Notes: generated by a model not told the origin, from the sequence alone. Positions 35,328 through 44,807 are shown, counted from the stretch's first letter. The stretch is 64,000 nucleotides of DNA from Bacteroidetes bacterium UBA2364 (GCA_002344075.1 DDTM01000001.1:1-64000); one strand, 5' to 3'. Made by a program: numbers and translations.

Positions 35328-36140
35328 ACAAAAATTTTTTTCTATATAGCACACTGTCCGTTTTCTCTACCCTATTTGATTGGTGTACCCCGCACCCACG
35401 CACAAGACCACTTGGTGTATTTTTCAGTACCGATTTTAGAGGCCAACACCCGCTGCACCAAACCAATACAAATAATGGGGCGGGTCTGGGAAGATACCAA
35501 TTTTAACCACCTTCAGGATCCTGATGAATCCGGCTTCCCGTCTCTTACCTTACAACTTTGGGACGACCAAAAATTATTGGATATACAACGCACCGACGGG
35601 TATGGGCAATATCGCTTTACGTTATCCGATTTCACAAAATTCAAGCCCTTAAAAATTATCCTCAACGAAGTGGCAGACTTTAAAGGGCCTTTGGCAAATG
35701 TACGGCTAACCGAAATTGAGGCCACATCCCCTGACCTTAACTCGGATGCCGCACCGCCCCCAGACAATGAACAGGGATTTCCGGAAATGCGTATTTTCCT
35801 TTCCGGATGCCCAAAGGAAGTTATTCGCTTAGATGCAGGCTTCCGGCCCTTTGTATCTCAAGTTCAGGTGAAACATACTGTACAGGTTTTTAAACCGGAC
35901 GGAACAGAAACACAGGATATGCAACCCGGATATACGATCTGGACTAACTTGGCGCTGGAAAATCAAGGACCAGACGCTGCAAAGGATATTCGGATAAAAA
36001 TCCCCATCCCCATACAACAAGAATTTATTAAGGCCATTCCACTTAAAGGTCATTATGATCCCGTACAATCCATTTGGCAAATTCCCCTATTGCAGATGAA
36101 AGAGCTAACACAAATCATCGTTCAAACACGGATAAAATAA
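35324..36140 (+). pseudogene. Exported SdrD_B plus DUF11-like domain protein with a frameshift in its signal peptide
   Basis: The ATG at 35324 overlaps the upstream stop (ATGA) and opens a good signal peptide (MNKNFFLYSTLSVFSTL), but that frame ends after 60 codons. The +1 frame, open from about 35376 to 36140, supplies the natural continuation: LIGVPRTHAQ, a signal-peptidase site, then an SdrD_B-like domain (GRVWEDTNFNHLQDPDESG) and a DUF11-like domain (LENQGPDAAKDI). Dropping one T near 35374-35377 joins the two into one protein of about 270 residues. Either the gene is newly broken or variable, or the sequence has a one-base error. In Gram-negative bacteria such domains belong to exported adhesion-type proteins. 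Confidence 0.7.
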
Positions 36141-36169
36141 AAGCCACACCCTGGGAGGGCATGGCTTTT
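36139..36169. terminator. Bidirectional terminator
   Basis: AAAAGCCA (36139-36146) and TGGCTTTT (36162-36169) pair perfectly, with an inner CCC/GGG pair. A and T runs on both sides let it serve the SdrD_B gene on the plus strand and the lipoprotein gene ending at 36220 on the minus strand. Confidence 0.8.
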
Positions 36170-36219
36170 GGCAGGTAACATACAAAGAAATGTAGGTTAT
36201 AAGAGATGTTTTTTTATAC

Positions 36220-37224
36220 TTAGTTGATGGTTAGTCCTGAAGTTTGCTGGAATTGGTTTACCTCCACGGTAAATGGTGTTGTAAATTGCGAAGGCGGGCG
36301 TTTGTACCCCGCAAGTCCAAAAGCCGTGTTTCCCTCCATCACATAGGCTGCAATCATTCTCTCTGGCTGGGTGAATGATAAAGGATTCTGAGAATCAAGA
36401 ACCAAGTGAAAATCCAACCGCACATGAGCATTTGCATTTTGTATGGACGCCGACTTAGACAAGACCGAACTTCCACCACCAAAGCAATAATAATTGATCC
36501 CCCCGCTCCCAATAGAAGCCGGGAGGCAAATCGGTGCTTCAGATAAGGCTGATCCCGATCGTCCTTTATTTTTTAGCGACCTTGTGGCTGTTGTTTGTTC
36601 ACAACGCTGAATCTGTTCTGTATTTCCGAGGCACTGCCCCAAGGGAGAACTTGGTAGGTCAGTGATCCCATTGGCCAATTGTGTCCGATTGAATAGCCTG
36701 AAATATTGTGCCTCCTCTGTCAAGGCATTTTCGTCATAAAAGGCCACCAATACTTGCGTGGCGGTATTGGCCTCGGGCAAATACGGATTATCATAAAACA
36801 GCGCTTGGGTGGTAAAGCCATTTTCGTTCCGAGCAACGGTCACTTTGGAGACCTGACGAGTAGGACCATCGGCTTCATAACTACTCAACTTCTCTCCCAC
36901 CTGAATATTTTCCAATGGGTCTATCAACTCAAGATGTGGGTTGCTTATCGTGCCATCCGAGACAAAAACCACACCAAATGCAGGATCTGTTGCATTTGCT
37001 TGGTCTTTTGAAATGACCATCGGAAACTCTAATGAAGTTTTTTTAGAAAGTCGCAGGGTGGTATTAAGCGGTAGTACAGAAAACTTAGCAGGCAAATTGG
37101 TGTATAACAACCTATTATTGATTGGCGCTTCGTCTAATAAAGACGGAGGCGATGTTTGGTCGCACCCTGCTAATGCAAAGAGTACAATCCAAGACAAGTG
37201 TTTGGGGTAAATAAATTTGTTCAT
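36220..37224 (-). CDS. Hypothetical lipoprotein
   Basis: From the ATG at 37224 it has 334 residues and a lipoprotein signal (LFALAGC). Most of the rest looks beta-rich and asparagine/serine-rich, like many secreted Bacteroidota proteins. Four Cys occur in the middle (QCLGN, QRCEQ, ICLPA, YYCFGG), perhaps as disulfides. No family is recognised. A two-component pair lies 50 bases upstream on the same strand, so it may belong to the same transcript or be a target of that system. Confidence 0.68.
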   Translation of the reverse strand: MNKFIYPKHLSWIVLFALAGCDQTSPPSLLDEAPINNRLLYTNLPAKFSVLPLNTTLRLSKKTSLEFPMVISKDQANATDPAFGVVFVSDGTISNPHLELIDPLENIQVGEKLSSYEADGPTRQVSKVTVARNENGFTTQALFYDNPYLPEANTATQVLVAFYDENALTEEAQYFRLFNRTQLANGITDLPSSPLGQCLGNTEQIQRCEQTTATRSLKNKGRSGSALSEAPICLPASIGSGGINYYCFGGGSSVLSKSASIQNANAHVRLDFHLVLDSQNPLSFTQPERMIAAYVMEGNTAFGLAGYKRPPSQFTTPFTVEVNQFQQTSGLTIN

Positions 37225-37273
37225 ACCGGGCAAGGTTTTTTAAAGGATGTAGTTTGTGTTTTGCTTCGGGTTT

Positions 37274-38215
37274 TCATACATGGGATAAATCATAGTATTT
37301 AGGTAGATCCCATTTTTGCGCCCAAAGCAGTGCTTCTATAGTAGATTCAATTTCTAATTCCGAAAATATTCTTGGCAGAATGTCTCGTCTAACCCGTCCT
37401 TCTTCCCGTTTTAATAATAGGGTTAGCTGTTCCTCGAAAGACAAATGAGCACCAGTGGTTCTTTCATACCGCACTTTTCCATCCTCTTGCAGGATGGGCT
37501 TACGGATGACCCCCAGATCGAGTGCAAACTTCTGACTTCTACCTTCTTCCGATTGTACAAACTGCTTGATGTACTCGCTTACACTTTTGTCTTTTGTTTT
37601 GGAGGCAGGAACATCTTCCTGAAACAAATATTTGGTGCGTCGAATATTGGCCAATAAGTCATCATCCCTCAATGCCATATGTTTTGCCGCAAAAAACCCA
37701 GCCAATCGGCTGGTATTTGTATAGCCTTTTGTTAAGAGATAAAGCACCTCTATTTCGTCTTCGGAAAGTGAATAGAATTTGCTAAAATCCCTATTGACCA
37801 AAATATCTGCGCACTCAGGGGAATAAAAGCCGGTTTGTCCGGAAGCAATTCCCCTTACCGCTTTTCTAATGAGGGCCTTGTCTTCATTTTTATGTAGAAT
37901 GCCTTCCACCAAACCTTTAAAGGGGAGTACGTATGCCACTTCATGTACCAAACCAGAAATAATTAATGTTTTAATGCGAATACTGCGTTTTCTTAGTTCG
38001 CGCAATACATCGGTGGCATAGCGGCCTACGCCCAAGTCCACGTCCAGAATCAAAATATCCGCCCGATACTGATGAACAATGGCTTGCATCACGGCTTCTT
38101 CCGCCGAAGTGGCTGTAGCAACCACCTGTATTTCCGTACCGTCGAAGTAGCGACTACAGGTTTCCAAGAAGGAACCGTCGTCGGCAATAATCACTTCAAT
38201 GCGTTTTTTTTTCAT
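37274..38215 (-). CDS. Response regulator with an interrupted LuxR-type HTH
   Basis: From the ATG at 38215 it has 313 residues; a GTG three codons upstream is less likely because the ATG overlaps the kinase stop codon (ATGA). The receiver domain fills the first 125 residues, with the phosphorylation site Asp58 in LILDVDLG. The output domain opens like a NarL-type HTH (LSEDEIEVLYLLTKGYTNTSRLAG), but about 80-90 residues intervene before what looks like the recognition helix and the family ending (IEALLWAQKW). The insert includes a Lys/Glu-rich stretch. It may bind DNA in a changed way or not at all. Confidence 0.83.
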   Translation of the reverse strand: MKKKRIEVIIADDGSFLETCSRYFDGTEIQVVATATSAEEAVMQAIVHQYRADILILDVDLGVGRYATDVLRELRKRSIRIKTLIISGLVHEVAYVLPFKGLVEGILHKNEDKALIRKAVRGIASGQTGFYSPECADILVNRDFSKFYSLSEDEIEVLYLLTKGYTNTSRLAGFFAAKHMALRDDDLLANIRRTKYLFQEDVPASKTKDKSVSEYIKQFVQSEEGRSQKFALDLGVIRKPILQEDGKVRYERTTGAHLSFEEQLTLLLKREEGRVRRDILPRIFSELEIESTIEALLWAQKWDLPKYYDLSHV

Positions 38216-39300
38216 GACAGCCACTTCTCTGTATTTCGAGGAGCTGGTAGCCGTATTTCTATACGGGTGCCTTCGTTAGGTCGAGACGTGACCAACAGCC
38301 GTGCACCAATCCCCTCGGCGCGGTATTTCATATTGGCAAGTCCGGTGTGTTTGCTTCTAACCAGAGCATTAAAATCACTGGGCACATCAAAGCCGCAACC
38401 ATTGTCTTGGACGGTCAGAAAAGCATACCCACCGTGTTCCAATAGCTCTACCTGAATCTTAGACGCTTTCCCGTGTAGCAATGCATTACCGATTGCTTCC
38501 TGCACCATACGGAACAATTGGATACCAAGATTGCCTTCTAAATAAGGGGTTGCTTCCAATTCCGTTTCTATTGTCAACGTGGAATGATGCTTTTGGACTT
38601 CGCCGAGGTACGCTTGAATGGTGTTTTTTAGTCCAATCAGATGAATGGGGGGGGCTATATCCCGATAAATATCATGCGCCAGACCTGCCATCAAGTTTAC
38701 CCGCTCCGACAGACCTTTGAGGGGTTCATGGAGTTGTACGGCTACTTCTAAAGCTTCGTCCTCATCCGGAATCACCCTTGTGATGTGTTTCATTAATGTA
38801 TGAGGTAATTCCTCGGCAAACCGTTTCATAGGGTTGATGACCACATCGTGTAAATTACTCCCGCGTATCCTGAAGCGTTCTTCAAGTTCGTGCAGAAGAA
38901 TCAGACGTAGTTGAAGTTCAGCTTTTGATTTTCGACGATCGTAAGCGTATAAGACCAACAGGCACATTATAATCAGATAGGGGACATATATACCCAAGAT
39001 GATATTTCCGCTCGGATCAATATTGAGGAACGTCTTGGTATCTGGCAGTTCGTACCGAATCAGTTGGCCCACTACCCGCGCTTCCTCTTCCGTTAAAGAT
39101 ATAATATTCTTTATATCTTCATCAATTTTTCGGCCAATCACAACCTTCTCCGGACCATTTTTGGGACGTTCCAGATACATATCTCCCAGTTTTCGGCTCT
39201 TCTGCGGATACATTTGAACGAGTGTACTTAGTACCAGCGCGTAGGTCAAGAAGATGCCTAACACCCATTTAGATACAAGAAAAAGCCATTTATGAATCAT
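38212..39300 (-). CDS. Sensor histidine kinase, NarX/DegS-like
   Basis: From the ATG at 39300 it has 362 residues. Two membrane helices (about 8-28 and 100-120) enclose a short periplasmic region of about 70 residues, too small for a large ligand domain. The H-box is of the HisKA_3 type, with LHDVVINPM. The ATP-binding domain has the N box (EAIGNALLHG), G1 (DNGCGFD) and G2 (HTGLANMKYRA). It overlaps the response-regulator gene by 4 bases, so they form a pair. The signal is unknown. Confidence 0.88.
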   Translation of the reverse strand: MIHKWLFLVSKWVLGIFLTYALVLSTLVQMYPQKSRKLGDMYLERPKNGPEKVVIGRKIDEDIKNIISLTEEEARVVGQLIRYELPDTKTFLNIDPSGNIILGIYVPYLIIMCLLVLYAYDRRKSKAELQLRLILLHELEERFRIRGSNLHDVVINPMKRFAEELPHTLMKHITRVIPDEDEALEVAVQLHEPLKGLSERVNLMAGLAHDIYRDIAPPIHLIGLKNTIQAYLGEVQKHHSTLTIETELEATPYLEGNLGIQLFRMVQEAIGNALLHGKASKIQVELLEHGGYAFLTVQDNGCGFDVPSDFNALVRSKHTGLANMKYRAEGIGARLLVTSRPNEGTRIEIRLPAPRNTEKWLS

Positions 39301-39574
39301 CACTTCAAGGATTGATGTCTAAATATTTTCAAGATACAGAATCGTCAAACAAAAAGAACGGAAAATATTCCCTCGTAAGAAGCCCTCCACGGGTAGAGGG
39401 ACGCTCCCAATAGCACAGTAAAAAAAGCGGTTGCTCAATGCGATCTTGATGCTACAGGTTTGTTTTCTTTTTCCTAAGACAAGTAGGGCCGAACTATTTG
39501 CAACGGTCTGATAAACAATAAGACAAGATTTTGTATCTTACTAAACACCTCCAGCCCTCAAATAAAACACTACA

Positions 39575-41293
39575 ATGAACGAATTGGCCAATATGCTCGG
39601 TGCAACCACCGAGGCGCAAACCCCTTTAGAAAAATATTTTATGCGCTTTCGACGAAACATTATAGGGATAGACCAGATGTTCGAATCTCCATATGGGCGT
39701 AAAAAAATAGTCTATGCAGACTGGATTGCCAGTGGCCGCCTATATGGCCCTATTGAGCGTAAAATGGTGGAACAATTCGGGCCATTCGTTGCCAATACCC
39801 ATACCGAAACCAGTATCACAGGCTCCCTCATGACAATGGCCTATCATAAGGCCCAGCACATCATCAAAAAACATGTCAACGCTGGCCCAAATGACGCCTT
39901 AATCCTAAGTGGAACCGGAATGACAGGTGTTATCAATAAGTTTCAACGCATACTCGGACTGCGTGTCCCCGATCCACTCAACCAAGCGGTTCAGATCCAT
40001 CCACAAGATCGGCCAGTGGTATTTATTACCCATATGGAACACCATTCCAACCAAACTTCTTGGTTAGAGTGTCTGGTGGATGTTGTATGTCTCGAACCAT
40101 GCGAGCGGGGCTTGGTTAATCCAGACCAATTGCGGTATGCGCTCACCAAGTTTAAAGAACGCAAACTCAAGATTGGCGCCTTCTCGGCCTGTTCCAATGT
40201 TACGGGCATAGAAACACCCTATCACGAGCTGGCACGGATCATGCATGAGCATGGTGGTGTGTGTTTTGTGGATTTCGCTATGAGTGCCCCTTACGTGGAC
40301 ATTAACATGCATCCGGAAGATCCGATGGAAGCCTTAGACGCCATCATGTTTTCACCACATAAATTCCTTGGAGGACCTGGAACACCCGGCGTTTTGGTAT
40401 TTAATGGTCAACTTTACCGTTCTCATGTACCGGATCAGCCTGGAGGAGGTACCGTGGCATGGACCAATCCTTGGGGCGAACATCGCTATTTCGATGACAT
40501 CGAAGCGCGAGAAGATGGTGGAACCCCAGGCTTTCTTCAGGCTATGCGTGCCGCCCTTGTCGTCCTACTGAAAGAAGAAATGGGGACCGACAATATCCGG
40601 AATCGGGAGCACGAACTTTTAGGTATCGCTTTTGAAAGACTTCGCAAAATTCCTGGGGTATATCTTCTGGCAGATGCCCATACCAGTCGGCTCGGCGCGC
40701 TATCCTTTTTATTACCACCCATTCACTACAACTTGGTGGTACAACTCCTTAACGACCGCTTCGGCATTCAGGTGCGTGGCGGGTGTTCTTGTGCAGGAAC
40801 TTATGGACATTATCTGTTACATGTGGCCCCTGAGGTATCCCATCAGATGACTTCCCGCATAGACCAGGGTGATCTTTCTGCCAAAATGGGCTGGATTCGC
40901 CTTTCTTTACACCCCACGATGACCAATGCCGAGATCCATTATGTGTGTGATGCTATAGACGCCATTGCCAGAAACCACAAGGACTGGGAACAAGATTATT
41001 TCTACAAAGCAACTACCAATGAATTTGTCCATAAAACCCAGCCAGACTACCGTCCCATGATAGAACGCTGGTTTTCACCCGATCCGACAGGCAATATCTT
41101 CCAACCTAATCAGCAAAATGGTGCTGCACAACTGAACCTTAAAACCAAATCAGGTGGAAAGCCATCCTCGTCTCCAAATTCTATACAATCACCTAAAATC
41201 AAGGACAGCACAACCATCACACACACCGTTCCCCCAGATCTTGAAACGCCCGTAAAAAAAACCACTTTTAAGGTAGGGACGTTGTTTGAATAG
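39575..41293 (+). CDS. Class V aminotransferase, cysteine-desulfurase-like
   Basis: A PLP enzyme of 572 residues, longer than typical NifS/SufS enzymes (about 400). The PLP lysine lies in SPHKFLGGPGTPG, the cofactor-binding His in THMEHHSN, and a Cys-rich RGGCSCAGTYGH occupies the place of the desulfurase Cys loop. The family resembles SufS-like and isopenicillin-N-epimerase-like proteins of Bacteroidota. The last 80 residues are low-complexity, Lys/Pro/Ser/Thr-rich. No scaffold genes (sufBCD, iscU) are nearby, so whether it is a true desulfurase is open. Four bases separate it from the glycosyltransferase. Confidence 0.82.
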   Translation: MNELANMLGATTEAQTPLEKYFMRFRRNIIGIDQMFESPYGRKKIVYADWIASGRLYGPIERKMVEQFGPFVANTHTETSITGSLMTMAYHKAQHIIKKHVNAGPNDALILSGTGMTGVINKFQRILGLRVPDPLNQAVQIHPQDRPVVFITHMEHHSNQTSWLECLVDVVCLEPCERGLVNPDQLRYALTKFKERKLKIGAFSACSNVTGIETPYHELARIMHEHGGVCFVDFAMSAPYVDINMHPEDPMEALDAIMFSPHKFLGGPGTPGVLVFNGQLYRSHVPDQPGGGTVAWTNPWGEHRYFDDIEAREDGGTPGFLQAMRAALVVLLKEEMGTDNIRNREHELLGIAFERLRKIPGVYLLADAHTSRLGALSFLLPPIHYNLVVQLLNDRFGIQVRGGCSCAGTYGHYLLHVAPEVSHQMTSRIDQGDLSAKMGWIRLSLHPTMTNAEIHYVCDAIDAIARNHKDWEQDYFYKATTNEFVHKTQPDYRPMIERWFSPDPTGNIFQPNQQNGAAQLNLKTKSGGKPSSSPNSIQSPKIKDSTTITHTVPPDLETPVKKTTFKVGTLFE

Positions 41294-41298
41294 CGCGC

Positions 41299-42588
41299 AT
41301 GAAGCAAGTCCTTTTTATCGCGTATTACTTCCCGCCTTCTGGCGGGCCTGGCGTTCAGCGTAGCCTGAAATTCATCCGATATCTGCCCACATATGGGTGG
41401 ATGCCGACCGTGCTTACCGTTGATCCCGCTTATGCAGCTTTTCCCGCCATAGATACATCTCTAATGGCCGAAGTGCCTCCGGAGGTAGAAATACACCGAA
41501 CACGCGCCTTCAACCCGCTCGACCTATACACACGCCTCACCGGAAGAAAAGACCAATCCGTAACCGTGGGGACACTTCACGAAGCAACAACCACAAAAGA
41601 ACAACTCATGCAGTGGCTACGTGCCAACCTTTTTATTCCTGATGCCCGAATTGGATGGAACCGGCCAGCCCTCCAAAAAGCCGTAAAGCTGATCCAATCG
41701 CGACCTTTCGACGCCATCATAACCACGTCGCCCCCGCATTCTACACACCTTATTGGGCTGAAATTGCACCAAGAAACGGGCATTCCATGGCTGGCTGACT
41801 TTCGGGACCCATGGACGGGCATCAGCTATTACCACATGCTTCCCCATACCCATTTAGCGAAATGGTGGGACGCTAGGCTTGAAAGAAAAATACTAAATGA
41901 GGCAGATTTAGTTACTATTGTATCTCCTTATTATCTTAGACAAATGCAAGAACGGATGCAACAACCGGAAAAGATGCACCTGCTATGGAACGGTTTTGAT
42001 CCAAATGATTTCCCAGCTCCACCAGATATCCATTCCCAAAAAGAACATTTCACTTTTTGCTACGTGGGGAGTTTATTTGTAAACCCCAGTGGATTATGGC
42101 AGGCCATCGCGGAGGCACGAAAAGACTGGCCACACATTCGATTGCAATTTACGGGCAGGACAGACGAACGGGTAGTGGCCGATATACACAGAAAACACAT
42201 AGAAGATTTATGGATACAAGAACCCTATGTGCCCCATGAAGAGGCGTTGTTACGAATGCAAGCCGCAGATGCCTTGCTTCTTGTCGTCGAAGAAAATCCG
42301 GGAACCGAAGGAATTTTAACCGGCAAATTGTTTGAATATTTGGCCACAGGAAAACCCATTCTGGCCATAGGGCCGCCAAATGGCGATGCAGCAAAGGTTT
42401 TAAAAGAAGCAGGCGCCGGAGAAATGATTTCCCACCAAGATATTGCTACTATTCGCAACCGTATAGAAGCGCTATTATCGGATCCGGATAAACCATCAGT
42501 CAGACCATATCCGCAAAACTTCACCCGTCAACACCTTACCCAAAACTTAGCTTCGTTATTGGATGGATTAAGCCTAACAGGGAAATGA
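41299..42588 (+). CDS. Glycosyltransferase, GT4-like (GT-B fold)
   Basis: A 429-residue sugar transferase. The N-terminal domain begins FIAYYFPPSGGPGVQRSLKFI, the acceptor-side Gly-rich loop of GT4-type enzymes. The C-terminal nucleotide-sugar domain contains GTEGILTGKLFEYLATGKPIL, the E-x7-E motif in a form common in exopolysaccharide clusters. There is no signal peptide; it works at the cytosolic side of the membrane. Only one such gene is present, so it is not part of a full polysaccharide cluster here. The acceptor cannot be told. Confidence 0.88.
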   Translation: MKQVLFIAYYFPPSGGPGVQRSLKFIRYLPTYGWMPTVLTVDPAYAAFPAIDTSLMAEVPPEVEIHRTRAFNPLDLYTRLTGRKDQSVTVGTLHEATTTKEQLMQWLRANLFIPDARIGWNRPALQKAVKLIQSRPFDAIITTSPPHSTHLIGLKLHQETGIPWLADFRDPWTGISYYHMLPHTHLAKWWDARLERKILNEADLVTIVSPYYLRQMQERMQQPEKMHLLWNGFDPNDFPAPPDIHSQKEHFTFCYVGSLFVNPSGLWQAIAEARKDWPHIRLQFTGRTDERVVADIHRKHIEDLWIQEPYVPHEEALLRMQAADALLLVVEENPGTEGILTGKLFEYLATGKPILAIGPPNGDAAKVLKEAGAGEMISHQDIATIRNRIEALLSDPDKPSVRPYPQNFTRQHLTQNLASLLDGLSLTGK

Positions 42589-42598
42589 AGTTCAACCT

Positions 42599-42625
42599 AA
42601 AAGCGTGCATTCACCCGAATGCGCC
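42599..42625 (-). terminator. Weak terminator of the chagasin-type gene
   Basis: On the minus strand GCATTC and GAATGC close over a 4-nt loop (42607-42622), with bulged outer pairs. TTTT follows at 42599-42602. Confidence 0.45.
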
Positions 42626-42657
42626 AAAGAGACAAACCGATGCTTGTGTGCATCACA

Positions 42658-43056
42658 TCAAGGCACATTGACGGTTATCCGACAGGTTTGTGCTGGCTCA
42701 ACCCCTTTTTCCCAACTCCGACGGTATTCCACTACCAACTGACCCGCTTTAACCACTTTAAAGGGGAGGGTTTGGATCCCACCTGCGCCAACCACCATAG
42801 GATCCGTATTCGAAGACTTAAAAACACCGTCGTTCACTTGAACGGCCACGGCTTTGCTGTCTTCGGTTGGATACCACGCATAGCCAGTAGAAGGATTTGC
42901 GCTCAAACTCAGCGAGAATAGATCACCAACTTTGCCCGTAAAGGTTTTTCCACAGGCCACCGCCACACCATCCTCCGGGTGAGTAGGCGTTTTTTTGGGC
43001 GTGCACGCCATAAAGACGCCCAAAAGGAAGAAAACGAGAATGGACTGTTTTTGCAT
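42658..43056 (-). CDS. Chagasin-type (I42) protease inhibitor lipoprotein
   Basis: A small lipoprotein (lipobox ending FMAC) with the three loops of I42 inhibitors of papain-like cysteine proteases: NPSTGYAW (BC), GAGGIQT (DE) and YRRSWE (FG, in place of RPW). From the ATG at 43056 it has 132 residues; an earlier in-frame ATG at 43068 is possible. In bacteria such inhibitors are thought to protect the envelope from host or self cysteine proteases. No protease gene lies nearby. It is convergent with the glycosyltransferase gene. Confidence 0.88.
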   Translation of the reverse strand: MQKQSILVFFLLGVFMACTPKKTPTHPEDGVAVACGKTFTGKVGDLFSLSLSANPSTGYAWYPTEDSKAVAVQVNDGVFKSSNTDPMVVGAGGIQTLPFKVVKAGQLVVEYRRSWEKGVEPAQTCRITVNVP

Positions 43057-43286
43057 TAAGATCATCATAAATAAAAAGGTAAGGATTGTTTTATTCCATT
43101 TATTTTAAGGTACAAAAAGAAGGGACTTACGTCAAATTCGATCCTACCAAACACCTTGACAATTTCTCAAAAGCAGGCCTATGGCACAACACAAACTTAT
43201 TTCCTCAACTTGCCCAAAATTCCCAATATGATTCATCAAACAAACTTAAATTAGGATCAACTTACCTTAATCATCTAATATTAGAC

Positions 43287-43946
43287 ATGTTTGCAAAAGA
43301 AGGATATGGCATTATTGCCAGTTCGTGTGTATTGGCCCTGCTATTAACACTGGCCGGAATAGGGCTTGGCGGTGTAGTGGGCGCTTTTTTTTATGGGTTA
43401 GCCCTTTTTTCCATTTTGTTTACCCTATATTTCTTCCGCGATCCGAAACGAGTCTCTCCGGAGGAAGCCAAAAACGGGCATTTATTAATATCCCCAGCCG
43501 ATGGTAAAATCGTGGTGAACGAAATCGTACACGAACCTCTCTATCTTAAAAGCGAAGCCCGCCAAATTTCTATTTTTCTGTCTCCCTTAGACGTACATGT
43601 AAACCGTTCACCTGTAAAAGGGCTTGTTGAGTTTGATCAATATGTCCCCGGCGAGTACTTGGTGGCTTGGGAGCCTAAAGCCAGTGAACGCAACGAACGA
43701 TCCCAAATCGGGGTTTTACACCCAAGTGGACGCAAGTTCTTATTTAAACAAATTGCAGGTTTTGTGGCACGCCGCATTGAATATCACATCCGACCGGGCG
43801 ATCATGTAGAAGCAGGTGAACGTTTTGGGATCGTTAAATTTGGTTCGAGGATGGACATTTTGATGCCAATAGATGTGAAGGTGGAGGTTCAAATGGGCCA
43901 GCAGGTTTATGCCGGAACCACCATCTTAGGCCGTATCCCTCAATAA
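43287..43946 (+). CDS. psd: Phosphatidylserine decarboxylase, short (PSD-A-like) type
   Basis: Makes phosphatidylethanolamine from phosphatidylserine at the inner membrane. The ATG at 43287 gives 219 residues, the normal length of the short type; the open frame reaches back to 43086, but that part matches nothing. Two helices near the N-terminus are followed by YFFRDPKR, LISPADGKIV and FLSPLDVHVNRSP. The self-cleavage site that forms the pyruvoyl group is the Gly-Ser of KFGSRMDI. It heads an operon with pssA, 12 bases downstream, so both steps of PE synthesis are cotranscribed. Confidence 0.93.
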   Translation: MFAKEGYGIIASSCVLALLLTLAGIGLGGVVGAFFYGLALFSILFTLYFFRDPKRVSPEEAKNGHLLISPADGKIVVNEIVHEPLYLKSEARQISIFLSPLDVHVNRSPVKGLVEFDQYVPGEYLVAWEPKASERNERSQIGVLHPSGRKFLFKQIAGFVARRIEYHIRPGDHVEAGERFGIVKFGSRMDILMPIDVKVEVQMGQQVYAGTTILGRIPQ

Positions 43947-43958
43947 CCGGAGTACGTT

Positions 43959-44807
43959 ATGCCACAAAGCCGCTTTCGACGCCGTTTTCAAACAACGAGA
44001 AAAAAACCGCAGCTACGGGAACGGATTATAATCTATCGAGAAAACCGCTCTGGCCGGCCACGTAAACAAATTCCACGAACCGTGGCACCCTCTTCCCTTA
44101 CGCTTCTAAACCTCTTTTGCGGTTTTTTGGCCATTGTGCAGATACACGAAGACAACCTATTGGCAGCTTGTTGGCTAATCATCATTGCAGGCTTGTTTGA
44201 TTTATTTGACGGCATGGTAGCCCGAATGGCCAACGCCACCAGCGAATTTGGTATCGAGTTGGATTCATTAGCCGATGTGATTTCTTTTGGTGCTGCTCCC
44301 GCCTTCTTGGTGTATGCCTTCGACTTACACACGCTGGGTGTTGTTGGTATGTTGGTTTCTGCACTTCCGGCATTGGGTGGCGCTATCCGGCTCGCACGCT
44401 TTAATACCGATGCTTCCTCCGAAAAAAGCTTTTTCTTTTCAGGGTTGCCCATTCCCGCACAGGCACTGGCCATTGTCGCTTTTATTCTGGCCTTTCATGA
44501 TTTTAATTTTGGCGCACATTTCGAGTTTGGACGCAAGTCCGTTCTGGTCCCTTTGGTTGTTACGCTTTCCCTTTTTATGGTCAGTACCATCCGATTTGCT
44601 TCCATTCCCAAGCCTACTGTTTCTTCAATCCGAGCGTATCCATGGCTATGGATTGGTTTCGGCGTTTGTTTCATCCTTATTCTAATTCTACAAGATATCG
44701 GCATCTTTTTATCCATTGTATTATACCTGGTCACCAACCTAATTTATGCACTCGTCACCCTGATACGAACCCTTTGGGCCGAGACAGAACCTGAAACCAC
44801 CTTATAA
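43959..44807 (+). CDS. pssA: CDP-diacylglycerol-serine O-phosphatidyltransferase
   Basis: Makes phosphatidylserine from CDP-diacylglycerol and serine, the substrate of the preceding decarboxylase. The CDP-alcohol phosphatidyltransferase motif is complete: LFDGMVARM...GIELDSLADVISFG, with the metal-binding Asp residues. About eight membrane helices are seen in 282 residues. A basic N-terminal extension of roughly 45 residues (RFRRRFQTTRKKP) precedes the first helix. It lies 12 bases after psd and 11 before purS. Confidence 0.95.
   Translation: MPQSRFRRRFQTTRKKPQLRERIIIYRENRSGRPRKQIPRTVAPSSLTLLNLFCGFLAIVQIHEDNLLAACWLIIIAGLFDLFDGMVARMANATSEFGIELDSLADVISFGAAPAFLVYAFDLHTLGVVGMLVSALPALGGAIRLARFNTDASSEKSFFFSGLPIPAQALAIVAFILAFHDFNFGAHFEFGRKSVLVPLVVTLSLFMVSTIRFASIPKPTVSSIRAYPWLWIGFGVCFILILILQDIGIFLSIVLYLVTNLIYALVTLIRTLWAETEPETTL

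Noticed and set aside
43086..43286. Upstream extension of phosphatidylserine decarboxylase
   Set aside because: The short PSD type begins near the first helix; the extension shows no conserved features and lies in likely leader sequence.
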